From Limanda limanda (lineage: Eukaryota; Chordata; Actinopteri; Pleuronectiformes; Pleuronectidae): a stretch of DNA of 64,000 nt. This document shows positions 1 through 13,700 of this stretch, piece after piece. Positions within the stretch are counted from its first letter, which is position 1. Each line of letters opens with the position of its first letter. Location: NCBI RefSeq assembly GCF_963576545.1, contig NC_083647.1:2343007-2407006 (forward strand). The letters are read 5' to 3'. Below the pieces are notes generated by a model. The model was not told the DNA's origin. It made no database searches and saw only the letters and a program-made list of their open reading frames with translations. The position numbers were made by a program, and so were the translations under genes.

Positions 1-505
1 ATCCTCAGAGTCATCACTGTCTTCTTCCTGGTCTGCTTATCCATCTGGTTGTCCGTCCGCTTCTAGGTCTGGCTCTTTTGCGTCCTCTACGGGCGCAGAG
101 GAGGGATCCTCGGAGAATAGCTGTTTCAATCGTGCAAACGCGCCGAGGTGATATCGTGGCATGGTCAGGGAGGGTGGCACACGGTGAATGGGACACCGGC
201 TTCTCTTTATACCCCTCTAGATTACAATTGGAATCAGGTGTGGGTCTGACTGACCCCACATTGCAGCACCCAAGCGCCCTCCCTGGGGGTCTAATTGGCC
301 CCCCCAGAACAATCGAGAATGACAATCCATTTGTCTCAAATACACCCAGGAGAATTGGATAATAACAATCCTTGGGTTACCCTAACCCTCTACCTGAACA
401 GCCAGGGCTTGCGGATGATCACATGATACACACAGAAACACACACACACACACACACTGGGTCAATTCGACCCAAGAACAACACAAGGGATAATTTGTTA
501 AATTA
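1..505 (-). mobile_element. piggyBac-like transposon end, cut by the window edge
   Basis: Read on the minus strand, this looks like the 5' end of a DNA transposon. Its outer end (459-505) carries a GGGTC...GACCC palindrome next to an AAGGG-type terminus, as in piggyBac-like elements of fish. Inward there is a TATA box (TATAAA on the minus strand, about 205-215) and a start codon at 160-162. The outer flank reads TTAT rather than the TTAA that piggyBac elements duplicate, so the end is decayed or the family is another one. The catalytic core lies beyond the window, so the assignment is inferred from terminal style only. Confidence 0.4.
37..162 (-). pseudogene. N-terminal piece of a possible piggyBac-like transposase
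   Basis: A 41-codon frame starts MPRYHLGAF about 45 bases downstream of a TATA box and stops at a TAA (37-39). Acidic residues continue after the stop, with a run of Glu, Asp and Ser codons towards position 1. Acidic N-termini are usual in piggyBac transposases, but no catalytic residue is visible here. The early stop suggests a broken or spliced gene. Confidence 0.3.
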
Positions 506-1259
506 TTTTCCAATCACATCAGCCAATTTTTTTCTCAAATATTTCAACTTTTGTACGTCTTCTGTATGTTCTCATTTCAGGATAAGATAAGAAATGCAGC
601 ATACAATTCAGAAGGAGGTAGACAATGCCATGCCTCTTGACTCTGACTATTTAGTATTTAGTTGTTTTGTTTCTGTTTCTGGACTCTTTTGTTTATTGTC
701 ATTTCCTGTGTTTAGGGTTGTATTTGTATTCCTAGTGTCTCCTAGTGTTTAATTTGTTTTTCCTGTTACCCTTTTTGAGTTCATTTAGTTTTTTCTCTGT
801 AAGAACTTTGCCTTTCATTAAAGAACACCTTTTGTTTCACTACCTTTTTGCACTGCATTTTGCTTCAACAAAACCTGACAGACAAGAGAATGAAAAAGAC
901 GACAAAATAAAACATACAAAAAATTAAGAATATAATATCCTTTTAATACCAAATATTGTTTGAAATAGAAATATCTATGTGTATGTGTGTATATATATAT
1001 ATATGTTGGAGTTGATCATGTCTTTTTGAAAGACGCAACTTGTTTTTAACAAATTATTTTTAACATGTCAATATGTGGCTCCTATCTCTCAGCAGGGAGG
1101 GGGCGTATAGCAGCTGAGGGGAGGACTTTAAAGTAAATGATTTTGCAACCTGTTGCAAAGCTCAGACTTTGGGAGGCAAAGTCAGGGGCAACTTCTAAAT
1201 CTTGTTCAGCTAAATAGTTTGAATTGGGCTCAAATTAAACAGCTGTCTGTAGCACTGTC
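506..1259. other. Upstream flank of the TRIM gene
   Basis: No gene or recognisable repeat is seen apart from a short (TA) run near 988-1004. The last 150 bases must hold the 5' UTR and possibly the promoter of the TRIM gene. No convincing TATA box was found. Confidence 0.4.
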
Positions 1260-1799
1260 ATGGCTGACCAAGAAGAAGGAGAGAGGTTGGTACAAGACAG
1301 AGATATAAACACTCCTGGTAATCAAAATGAAGACACCACCAATGTTCGGGACAGAGAATCTGAGGATCAGCTTCCAATCCAACCTGAAGAAGAGTACGAG
1401 TGTCCAGGCTGCCAGTCACTGGGCGTCCTGACATTGCCCTGTGGCCACAAACTGTGTCCCTCGTGCATAGAGCTGAGTCAGGGAGAGCTGGGCCTGGCTG
1501 GCTGCACGATCTGCTACAGATCACAGCTGATGGACTCGGTCCTCCACACTTTGCTGGAAGCCCTGTTTCATGATCTGCCTAGGAGACACGGAGTCGTGCC
1601 TGGAGCTGCAGAAGAGAGTGTCAAGAGATCAGAGGATGGATATAACGTGATAGAGAAGGAAGAGCTGTGTGGTCAGCACAGAGAAGCGCTCACTGTGTTT
1701 TGTCTGCAAGAGGAGAAGCTGCTCTGCCAGCAGTGTCAGACAGAGGGGCATGACGAGCACGAGTGCTGCTCTATTGAGGAGGCTGTTCACAACTGTAAG
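1260..1799 (+). CDS. TRIM gene exon 1: RING and B-box 2
   Basis: The start codon follows 5' UTR-like sequence and opens a 180-codon exon ending in Lys at AAG, followed by the donor GTCAGA. A stronger-looking donor (GTAAGG, five bases upstream) would create a TAG with exon 2, so the AAG junction is preferred. The exon encodes an acidic leader (1-45), the RING (48-85) and the B-box 2 (137-167). Confidence 0.9.
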
Positions 1800-4700
1800 G
1801 TCAGACAAAAGAGCACAGAGACAGCACACAAACTTCACTGACCTGAATAGTTGGGTCTTATTACAACAACAAGTATGGAAGGGATCCTGCACCTATTTCA
1901 CACATTAAGATCAGTTTACTAAGAAGTGCTGGTCAGAATGTGAAAACAGTTATATGATACCAACCAGGGCCGGCCCTGGCAATGTTGGCGCCCTAGGCGG
2001 GGTTTCAGAATGGCGCCCCCCCCAACATACACACGCAAATTGTCATGCATCCCCAAGAACTTTTGGACTGTATACAGATGCACACACAGGCAGACAAAAT
2101 TGTAAGCTATAAAAAATAATAAAAATATATAATAAAAATATAAAAAGTCTGAAATCAGCTGTACTGACAGCATATCATGTCATGTCGACAAAAATAAACA
2201 TTAATGATGAATTGGGGTGATTCTACCTCTATATTGTTCTTTCTTCTCCTACCCTACTTTGCTGCGCTTTCTGAATCGTGCACCTGATAATTTAATCCTT
2301 TTTTGACTCATCTTCAACTCTTACCACAGTCTAACACGCCTCCCCACACACACACACAAGAGAGTATGTGCTTGTGTGTTTCTGTCTGTTTAGACACAAC
2401 TGACAAATGTGTGGATTAAGCAGTGTTTGGCAAGTTACTGAAAATTAGTAATTAGTTACAGTTACTAGTCACTTCTTTTAAAAGTAATTGATTTACCCCA
2501 CCAGTTACTGTATATCAAAAGTAATTAGTTACTAGGGAAAGTAACTTTTAAGTTACCTTTATGTCTGCTTTTTAAATGTAATGAATATGAACAGTACTGA
2601 ACAGTCAAACACAATACATATATTTTTTAGACCTATTTATTGTAATCAACAGGGCAACAGGCCCATTTGTGGGTCATTTGGTACCGGGCCGCACAGAAAG
2701 AATAAACATTTTACATGTTTTCTGTTTTATCTAGTATCCGGTAGTTTTTCAAAATAAAACCGTTTTATTTTGAAAAATTACCGGATCCTCTGCGTTATGA
2801 CTCATGCTTTATGCATGTCAAGACGCTCGTCTCGGTCGCGTCACTTTTTCGCTGACCACAAACCAGCACGGTATTTGTCGGACCCATTTGTCATCAAACC
2901 AGGTGAATCCAGCAGGTCTGTTTAAGAAAAAGATCAGCTGCCCGAGATCGCAAATGACGGCGGCCCTTAAAGTATGTTTGAGAAAACAACTCTGCCGGTG
3001 TCCTGGATTAAAGTCACGGCAGAATACCCTGAGATCGCCACAACAGCACTTACAACTGTGTTGCCATTTCCGACATCATATCTGTAGTGACATGATAGAT
3101 CGTTTGAAATATATCAATTTTCAGTGTGTTTTCCGGCCCGATTTGCTCGCAGCGAGCGAAAAAAATAGAACAGACCCCGGAACCATCGCTGCAGATCGCG
3201 AGCCGGCCGCGGCGCTGCCCGCAGCTTTCCGGCACAACGCTGCCGGTGCGAACAGCCCAATTATTTAACATGGCCGCGGAAAGGAAGCGGACAGCTTTCG
3301 TGGCGCCTCGCTGCGCTTCTATCTCCGGTGCGTCCCCGGGTTTAGAAGATGATGTTGTGATGTGAATGTTTTGGTTTATATTGCATGTGTCACGTCATGA
3401 TAAATCAGTCCCTTGTGCCGCCCTCTCGGCATTTTGCGCCCTAGGCAACCGCCTACTTCGCCTATGCCAGGAGCCGCCCCTGATACCAACTATGGAAGCT
3501 TTGTTGAGATGAAATATCAATGATAATATGTCATAAGCCGTTTTAAGACACGACCTCTGGAGAAGCTTTCCTTCCACACATAAACAACATGTACAACTCA
3601 CCGGGAGATTCTCTGCTCAGACTCATTCACAACAACAATAAATCCTCCACATGATTCAGGTGAACTTGGTGCAGCTGGCAGAGGCAGGGCGTAACATATT
3701 AATTCTGCTGCAGAGATCACATGTTTTTTGTTTACATCACATTGACAGCATTGGCTCTCATCAACAAAAACTCACTTCACATCTTCGTCTGTGTATGGCG
3801 CAGGGCCGGGTCTAGACAGGCATGTATGAGGGGGCAGCCACAAATCTTGAGGGGGCATTGTGCTCCAGCACCTTTTACCATGTCTAATTGACAAATTCAC
3901 TCACTAGGATGCGGGTACACTGAACAAGTGCCTTGTAAAGTACTGTGGTCTCAAATGCTTGGCACACTTATTTCATTGTAGTTATTGTTGTTAGACTAAC
4001 CATATATGAACTTGGGTTGTTAGTTGTATGTCCTACCCTCAACCTAAACTGACTGCACTTTGTCAGGCCTCTACCCTAAGACCTGCCCAACTTGGGTGTC
4101 CCTATGAAGACTAGCTTCTGTTGGTATAGCTCTTAGGGTCACTGAGGCACTCAAACCTCCTGACCACGATAAGGTGGCAATCCCTCAGGAGGATGTTTTT
4201 GTATTTTTTTTGTATTTTTTTGTATTTTTTTATTTTTATAATACCCTTAGGAGGATGTTTTTGTTTAGTTTTTTAAATAAAAATTAAAGAAATAAAACAA
4301 AGGCTATTAGCCTAGAAAAAACAAACAATGTTGGCTAACTACAGCATTTTTGCTGGCCACTAATTTTAGTTAAGTTCTCCTAGGTCTCTAGGTCAACGTC
4401 AGCCTCCTGTTTCCCTTGGCAAACTCCCTCACAAATTCGTCCATGTCCAGCTTGTATGTAATTGACTTTTCATGGGCCAAGATAACCAGGTTCCTCTTTC
4501 TGTGATGCAGCATAGTTCTGCGAAAGGGGGTTAAGACACAGTGTGGAGAAAGAGCTCTCACATGCAGCTGAAGAAACCCCAATGACCAGTGCTGTAATGT
4601 ATAACTTGTACAACAAGGGAAATGCTGCCTTGTAGTGCTGTAGGGTTTTGCACACTGTAGACAGATCTGGTTCATTGGGGCATTCCTTAAGCAACATGGG

Positions 4701-7700
4701 CTTTGCCACCAGGATTTCATTATTCAGACATCCTGCATCAGTGCCAGCCAGCTCAACCAAAGGATGCAACAGAGCTCCATGGAGGAATGTGCCAGATGTA
4801 GGCACAAGGCTGGACGTGGCCTTCATCAGCTCCAAATTCTTCTGGCAGAATCTTGTCTCCAACTCGGTAATTGCCCGGTCTTTTAAGTGTCTTATGGGGG
4901 GGGAACACTGTCATCTGTGTCTGTGTGGCCCACTGTTGTAATTACAACACTGTCACTGAGGTGCCTATTCATTGTTCTCCTTCTCTTTGCTGGAATGTCA
5001 TCCCCAGCTGCTGTGTGATCTCCCTCTCCCCACTCATCGCTGTGATCCCTCATGGCCCTCAAAGAATCCAGTGCTGTACCAACCTCGTTTGAGGCTCTGC
5101 ACATATCCACAGACTGAGACTGTAGTATGGCATTTGCTGGTTTCAGTAGACCAAGCACTTGCACCAGAAACTTGCCAATTTTAAAGAAGTGCTGCCTCTT
5201 AATCTGGCAGAGCAGGCCTGATGCTTCAGTGCACAGATCCACTGCAGCATCATCATCCGTTGCCACCTCAGACAGAACAGTGATTATTTTATCTTCATTC
5301 TCAGTAATGCAACGTGTCACCTCATAGTGGCTAGTCCATCGGATTTGAATTAGCCTCCTAAGATTAGGAGCATCATATTTTCTAGTGATGTAGTGGTGCT
5401 GAAAAAAGTTGTACAAGGAAGAAGACAGATCAAAAAATCTTTTAGTACATTGTTCGCTCTGCATGGCATGCACAACTACCAGGTGCAGTTGGTGGTTGTA
5501 GCAGTGAATGTAGGGTATATACTTTCCCAGCTTCTGTTGGAGCAGAGCTTGAACACCTCCTCTCACCCCACTCATCACTGAAGCTCCATCATAACACTGG
5601 CTCAGAATGTTGTCAGCACTGTAACCAGCATCAGAGAGGCACTTCAGGATCTCAGAGATTATGTACTGTGCATCTAGTTGGTCGAGGTCAAGCAACCCAA
5701 TGAGATGCTCCTCGGGTAGGGAAGCACTGACAAACCTAATCATAACTGACAGGTTTTCGACATTACACCTGTCCCTGCTCCCATCACTCTTGAGGCAAAA
5801 ACCCACAGCATCAGCATTTTCATATTTTTTTTTTATCTCTCCGAGCACCATGTTTGCCAGTGTGTCAATAATTTCATTTTGTATGTGATTTGATGTATAT
5901 GATGCATTCCTTGGGATACCCTTGGCGATGCTGGCTAGTTTTTCATCTTTCTCAAGGGTATATTCCATTAACTTAAGAAAAAGCCCAGAAGCAATATCAT
6001 CATCATCATGACCAGCAGCATCACGCCTGTGTTCCGTTGTTCCACGTAGACTCAACTCATTGACACAGAGGAACTTCACAGCGTTGCCCACACTCTTAAC
6101 ATAGTACCGTTTTTTCTCTACCTGTGTCTTGCCAACCAATAATGTGTCAACATTTCCCCCAGTAGCCTCTCTCTTCTGGTGCTCAGCCCAGAGAGTAGAA
6201 GCATGCACATGGTTGTGGGAGGACACATGCCTCTGCAGCCCTTTGTCACTTTCCAGTGCAACTTTCCAGTTGTTGAAACCAGTCAGAGTGAACACAACAT
6301 CCCTCTCATTCACAGTACTGTATTTGCGACAGGGAAAGCAGAAACATGCATCCCGTTCAGCAGAGTATTCAAGCCATGGTCGTGTGCGGTACCAGGCAGG
6401 ATTGAACGACCTCAGTTTTTTGCTAAATGCACGTTTTGGGTAGCTACTTAATAATAGCTGAGATGGTGCAATGGTGGTTAAGTCACTGGGTAAAATGGGA
6501 AGTTTGGGGTTAACTGTAAGAACAGCTGGGAAAGGAGGAGGTAGAGTAGAAGTAGTGCTTGCTGGTGTTATGCTAGCTACTGCTGGAGTGATGCAGGCAG
6601 TAGAACCACTACTAACGTTAGCTGATGCGCTGCTAGCTACAACACTGGCAGGGGTAGGTGCAGCGCTAGCTGCTGAGGTGCTAGCTAGAGCATTGCCACC
6701 ATGATCTCCATTGGTAGGGGCAGGAGGAGTATGTTTTTTAAAAGCTCTGAAAAACGGATGCATTGTATATGTAACCTCAGAATGATCAGCAGAATGGAAT
6801 GCAAGCAATCTCTACACTAGTGTTGTATGTCACTTGTTTACAAGGCTGAGTCCCTGAGGAGAATGAGATACACAAGGTTGGGACAAGTCTGCTGAAAGTT
6901 TTACAGGAGTGGAAAAGTGAAGATGGGATTGTAAAATAGCAGCCAGATTGCAGAAGTTGGGTGGGGGCGGGGCTTTCTTTAGGGGTCTGCACGCACAGAT
7001 CATTTGTGCTCAGTCTGTGGCAGGGAGCGGACAGTGCTCTCTCCCCGTGCTGTGACACATGACAGGGACTGTGGGCCCACACACCCTGATCTAGGAGAAT
7101 AGGCTACAGCTTAGCGACTACAAGAATTTGGTTATGTGGTTTTGGTTGTTGTTGTTGACTGAGCAAATAAAGATTTTCAAGAAAAATATTAACTCTTGTT
7201 TTTATTATGTTATTAGCAATTAAGTATGTCACTACACAAAACACTATGACCGAATTTAACAGAGCTCCTTTGCTTCGCAGTTTACTGCTGCAAGCTGCTA
7301 TTAGAAACCTGACACTAGCTCATTTGCATACTAAAGGGTGATTGGAAGTTGGGCAGACAGCTATCCCTCACAGTGAACCGGCAGCAGGCCGATACACTGA
7401 GCAGAGCGAAAAGGGGAGATGGAGCGGAGGTGAGAAACATGACATGAGAAACAACTTGATATATTTTATATTTGAGGGGGCAAGCAAGACATTAAGACAT
7501 TAAGAAGTGGAGCGGAGGAGAGAAGCATGAGATAATAAAAAATATATGAAATTTAATATATTTTGGGGGACTTAGTTTGAGGGGGCACAACATTTATTTG
7601 AGGGGGCCAGGCCCCCTTTTGCCCCTGCCTAGACCCGGCCCTGGTATGGCGCCGGTATTTTTTTTTGTTTTCCGTCTGCCGCCTTTAGAAATGCCATCAA

Positions 7701-10700
7701 CCCCACACTCGCTTGCACTGAATCCTGCGGAGGATCTCTTCCTGTGGTCTGTGTTTCTGTGGACTTTATTCTATGGGGCCAGGCGGGGAAAGTCGGCTTA
7801 AATACTGGAGGCTCATACTTGGTCATTTGCATTCTCACATACACCTCCTTGTGTGAAACTCTGGAGGTCAATGCATGTCTGAAAACAGCTATATTGATCA
7901 GGGTCATCTCATCTCAGGTTTCAACAAATGTATAGCAGGAAGGTTGGTTTAAAAACTGCAGGAGTGAAAGTTTACCTGAGAGTGAGGATAGAAGAGCATA
8001 AATATTTTATAAATGTGCATTGTGAGAAATTCAAGTTAGTGTTTTAGAGCTTATGGACCTCAACTTCTGCTCCTTCTATTTTGATGATTTTTGTATTGTT
8101 AATCTGTCCCTCAGACCTCCTGGACCTTTATGGAAGTTTATTTCTTTAACATCTGGGAAATTAAAACTGAAAATGATTTTGAGGAGAGGTTTTGTTGAGC
8201 CCTTTATTGTATTTTAACACCATTGTTTAGTTTCAAGATGAGCAATTTGCTATGCAGGTGTTTACGTCCACTTCGTAAACAGTTGTAATAGTGCTACCTG
8301 TGTCTGTGTGAGTTTTCTCCGGATACTCCAGCCTCCTCCCACAGCCCAAAGACATTCAGATTAGGTTAATTAGAGACTGTTTTATTTTATTTAATTATAG
8401 CAGTGGTTTATGTTAAATACATTTTATCCATACTCTATGTAATGTGTCTGTTAAAGTTCTCAGATATCCAGGTCATGGTATCTTCAGAAGTTGTACAAAG
8501 GCAACTGGACTTGCTTGTGTTTCTTGAAGACGTGTCCCCTCTCATCCAAGGGGCTTCTTCAATTATGGAACTGACCAGTTCTGTGGATTAATGTTTGATA
8601 TTCTGTCTGTAGAGAGAGTTGCGATCTGCTATCAGAAGCCTCCAGGTGCAGCTGGACAGTTTAACATCCATCAGACAAACCTGGAAGGATACTGCCACTC
8701 ATATCGAGGTACTGCATAAAAGATGCATGAAAAATCCTTAAAATGAAATTACAGCTGTTTTGAAAGAAGAAGAATTTATTAAGGGAAGTCAAATATTTTT
8801 GTTGTATTAATACCTCATAAGGCCCACATTGCGCAAAAGCATATGGAGATTGAAACACATGTTAAACAACTTCCTCATTTACAAACAATAAGCAGTAATA
8901 AGGATTTAATTGAGGGAAAACTCGTGGGCTCTTACACCTAACTTGACTGGTCCAGACCTTCTGACTTTTCAGTTTAGTCTGGTTCAAAATAATAAGTGTG
9001 AAGGTGGTTAGGTTGGTTTGTAGTGTGATAACATTATTATTATTATTAACATGGATAATTCGGACCAATAGCGATAGCATTTAAATCACAGGATTGCTTG
9101 TGGTCCTTACCTCCAATGATATAATGTTTCAATGACAAAGTTGTTCCTTTGGCTGGGAGTAATACCATAATCATTATAGAATGGCAAAGAAATGAATGAA
9201 ATAAACTGGCTCATACATTTTCTCCACTCAAATGGAAAGAATACTCTTTTCTATGCACTTTATTCAAAAAGTTTAGTGAATACAATAGCTGAATTCACAA
9301 CATGCCAACATCAGATGCACGCCCAACGTCAAATGTCACAACAATGTATATCCTAGTTCGGACTTTCAATTTTATTTGTATAGCGCAAAATCATAATATA
9401 CATTATCTCAAGGCACTTTACATACAAGACCTTAAAAGTGATTCAGAAACCCAACAGTTCCTACAATGAGCAGCTATTTGGTGTCTGTGGAAAGAAAAAA
9501 CTCCATTAACTGGGAGAAACCTCTAAAACCAGACAAGAACCATCTGCCTCGACTGGTTAGAAATTTATTTGAATATGAAGTGTTTCAAAAAATCTTCTAA
9601 CATGATGTCTTATTACCCCATTGCCAGAGTCAATCAGTACAAACAGCCCAGATTTTGAGGGATGAGTTTGATAAGATGCACCAGTACCTCCATGATGAAG
9701 AGGCTACTCTGATGTCACAGCTGAACCACGAAGAAGAGGAAAAGAGTCATAGGATGAAAGAAAAGATTGACAGGATCAACGATGACATACAAGTGTTGAC
9801 CGAAAGTATGAGAGAGACAGAAGACGCCATGGGCTTGGACAACATCCTCTTTCTTAAGGTAATTTCTACACCAAGTACTCTGGTTGTCTATCCTCACAGA
9901 TATTATTTGCATTTAAACACTCACACACTACATTATTAAACACTGTATGGTCTTGGTTTGCTTTCAATACAGACTCTTTCTTTGAGGCACGAATTACACA
10001 AGAGTTTCGACTGGATTCACAACTGATGACAGGGAGGACACTGAAGTTCATTGAAAATACTGTCCTGGACTGTACTGAACCGGTTTGAGATGACTTTCGG
10101 TTCATAATATGGAATTTTAGCCTGCTGGATGTATTCATTAGTTTATTGTCAACTGTGGACATAAAGGGACAAACATGGTCCGCGGCAATTCTCAGACTGG
10201 CTCAATCAAACCATGATTGATTGGTATGAAAGGGGAGTCAAGAAAACCTTCCATACAGCATTAAACTACCAGCAGCAGCATCCTGGTATAAGGTAGTTTT
10301 GACCCGTGCTATTTCTGTTCTTGGCTGACAAGAGTGAAACCTGACCATCCACCTTATGTATGAGGTGCTGTTCACTCGGATTCTTTGATGGTAACCACAG
10401 TTATCAGTGGTTATCTAAGTAACTCTAGTATTTCTGTCAGCGCCAACCAATCTGACCATTATCCCCTGACCTCTCTCGTCAACAAGGTGCTTCAATCCAC
10501 AGAACTAGGGTTCTCTGGAGTTATTTTATTTTAATGTCAAGCATGTGATGAAATGACAAAAAACTCTGAAACCTAATAATTTTTGTCCCCACAGAATTAT
10601 AAGAAGAGCTCTGAAAGGTAAGCCCCTCATGCTAATAAAAAGGGAGTTTTCTCAAATAATTAAACTAGACTAAATTACTTTTATTGAACATAAACATATT

Positions 10701-13700
10701 TATCACGTTTCATATTTATTGTTGATTGTTATTTAACCATCAACCTTTAACCAGCCTGTGTTACACAGTGTTGAGGCACACATAAACAACACACTTGTCC
10801 CGAAGCCCCCACCATCTATTTCATTTATTCTTAAAGACATTAAACCCATGTGGTTCATTTTTATGGATCATTGATAGTGAACACGTGCATCAAATAAAAA
10901 CTCCATAATATTGATTTAATGAGACAATCTGCAAGCTTTGATGAAGGTGGCAGCTTCTGGAGGCAGGTACACTGAGAGGACAGGTGGTGTGTTGGGGTCT
11001 TTCTGCCTTCTAAGAACAGTTAAACTTTACATGTATTTTTTTTACAGTCCACCGGCCCACTGACCTTAGACCTGGTAAAAAGTATCTTGGGTGATCCGAT
11101 CATAAGGCCCTCTTTCTCTCACTTTCTATCCTACTCCTAGAACTGTCCACTTATCACCAGATCTAAGTAGTTCTGTGAGCACATTTAAGATACATACGAT
11201 CAGTCAGACTCCATTTGGAGGTGATATTAGATGCAGTTGGTCACATTCTCTTAGCAGTGTCAACTTGTCCTGGGCCACATTAAACAACATCTTCTGACCT
11301 GCAGTTTCCTAAAGAACCTCATTATTGTTACACTTCTAAGTGTTTCTAATAGATCTTTCTTCAAATGGGTTAAACCTCATTTAAAAGCAGAGCTCTGCAA
11401 AGTGCAGCGATTAACTCAATTTTCACTAATAAAATATTGTAGCCCAAATAATCTTAATAAAATGATTAACATATCAATAATGCCTTTTTTAAATGTTACA
11501 TTTCTCATCAATATTGGGATATCGAAACACCTCTGTTAACGAGTAGAAAATGTCTGCACTGTGGCATCCTTCTCCGCCACTTACTTAACAAAAGCCATGC
11601 AGACCTGCACCTGTTACACACACACACACACACGATGCAGACCATGCAGATGTTGTGGTATGGTGGCTCAACTGCACTGTTTGTCCCAGGGCTCGGTGCA
11701 GTGTAGAGGAGCCGGACGAAGAATCAGAAGCTCTGCTTGATGTGGCAAAGCACCAGGGCTGTGTGCAGCACCGTGTCTGGGACAAGATGCTTAAGATCAT
11801 CCAGTACTGTGAGCACTGCTTTACTCTGTGTACATACAGAAGAGCAAGTCATTGGATAGTTCTTTTTTGTCTTTTCATATGTGTAGACTGCAATGCACTG
11901 GATTTGTTGTTGCTTCATTAACAAGTTAACCATTGGGCAACTCAATCAAAATATCTCTGGGATGAATGTCAATTATTGTCCTTAACAATCTCGACAGATT
12001 GTCGCTCATCTGAGGAAAACCCACTTTTTGTCTTTATCTCTGCTCTCTTTTTAGTGTCTGCCCCTTGACCAGCTAATGTTTGTAGAGCCTTCTTGGTTGG
12101 CTGGCTAATGCTAATAATATTGCATGTTTCTGTGAACCTAGTGTTGCATGGCAACAACAGTGTTTCAGTGCATTTCACCTGTTCACTGTTTTGAATGAGG
12201 GGATTACCCTCCTGTAAGATAATTTGAAGTTCCAAAAAAAGGTTTGATGCAACAACATTAACCATATCATGTAAGGTGCATATAGCATCGTTTTAACAGT
12301 TGCCATAATGTGACTGTCATGGAAGAAAATCTGCTGCTTCCAAGAGGGTTTCCATTTGGAAACTGGGCAGTGGCATCCTGATGTGTTGAAGAATGTTATC
12401 TTATAAATATGCTTGTCAACACACTGTGCAATTACACTGTCACTGGTTTCTGTTGCTTTTTATTATCCTAAACATGATCAGCAGTAGAACTACCTGTATC
12501 TCATGTTTTCCTATGGAGGGAGAGATGATGCTGAATCTGCTGACACACCACTGGTACACCACTTAGATCTATCTCCATTCTGTGATGCCCCCTTGTATGT
12601 GGACGACAAACACATTAGAAGGACAGTTCACTGAAACCCTAATTACCACAACCCCTGTGGTGTAAACGGTGAATCAAAGTGTAATGTGTATTATTGGCAC
12701 TTGTGTTTCCTTCAGCCTCATTCTTGATTGTTGGGCTGTGCTCTTTTCTGACAAGGGGAATATTTGCCAATGCTTTTATTTAGTGTTGAAGCTTTAATGC
12801 ATTTGTCAAAAGCTATGGTTGCTAGGATAATTATTTGGTGTTGGTTTTCTTACTGGTATACTTGCATTAACCTATGCTGCATTTGGCTCTGCACCAGGGG
12901 GTTGACTGGCCATCGGCACATTCTGGAGAATCACAAAATGGTCAGTGGTCTGGGCCTGATTGTGGCCGCCACGTATGCATCGCGTTATTTAAAAAAAAAA
13001 GATTTTATCATCATTATTTCAGATATTTGCACATATGCAACAGAGGGTTTAATGCAAACATTTGGTTATTGCATGCCAAGTCAACACCCAAGAAGTAGTA
13101 AGAACAGAAATATAGAGCATTAGTGGCCATTGTGTGAGCAGTGTTAGCTTCGGCTGGAAACAATTTACATCAGTTACCATGGTTACAATTATGAGACAGT
13201 GCCAGAGTGAAAAATATGGACAAAAATCAAAGAGATAATGAAGAAAAGGGTGGGGCTTTAAATGTAAGCAAGAGAAGGCTATAATCCCTTGAGAGTGATG
13301 CAATGAAATGTCGTGAATTAACAGCAGTTCCAGTAGTATACATAAAGTCCAGCAGCACCATTTGAGTGGAGAAATTAATGTGCAGCCAATTCCTGCTATG
13401 CTCACCTCTCGATGGTGAGGGACCTATGTGATGGTATGAGACCTGAGCTGGTGGAAATCCACAGGAAAGTACAGGCAAGTGGTAAATACTGTATGGATCA
13501 CAGTCAACACAACATCCGGTTGCTCCCTTTTAACCTAGTCCTTGTATGTGTTGCTCATGTATGCAAAAAAAACAACTAATTGCATAAGAGAAACACAAAC
13601 TGGGGTTACTTTAATTTCACGCTAAGTTAGGTCCCAATTTTATAAAACATGTTAAGTGTATTTGTAACGATGCATCCAGATAGATAATTTGAACCAAGTG

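Noticed and set aside
1795..1800. GTAAGG as the donor of TRIM exon 1
   Set aside because: It would create a TAG with exon 2. The donor after AAG (1800) is phase 0 and gives the family sequence.
2804..3268. 154-codon frame in the hAT element as a gene
   Set aside because: It spans unrelated blocks of a mosaic non-autonomous element; only the short block near 3120-3215 has a related copy elsewhere.
11046..11070. Strong acceptor (TTTTTTTTACAG) as start of TRIM exon 5
   Set aside because: Joining it to exon 4 in the required phase gives a TGA within five codons; the acceptor at 11689 keeps frame and adds the conserved linker.
12764..13123. 119-codon frame with hydrophobic stretches, as a small membrane protein
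   Set aside because: It lies in TRIM intron 5, overlaps a hAT-like scrap, and shows no splice plan or recognisable domain.
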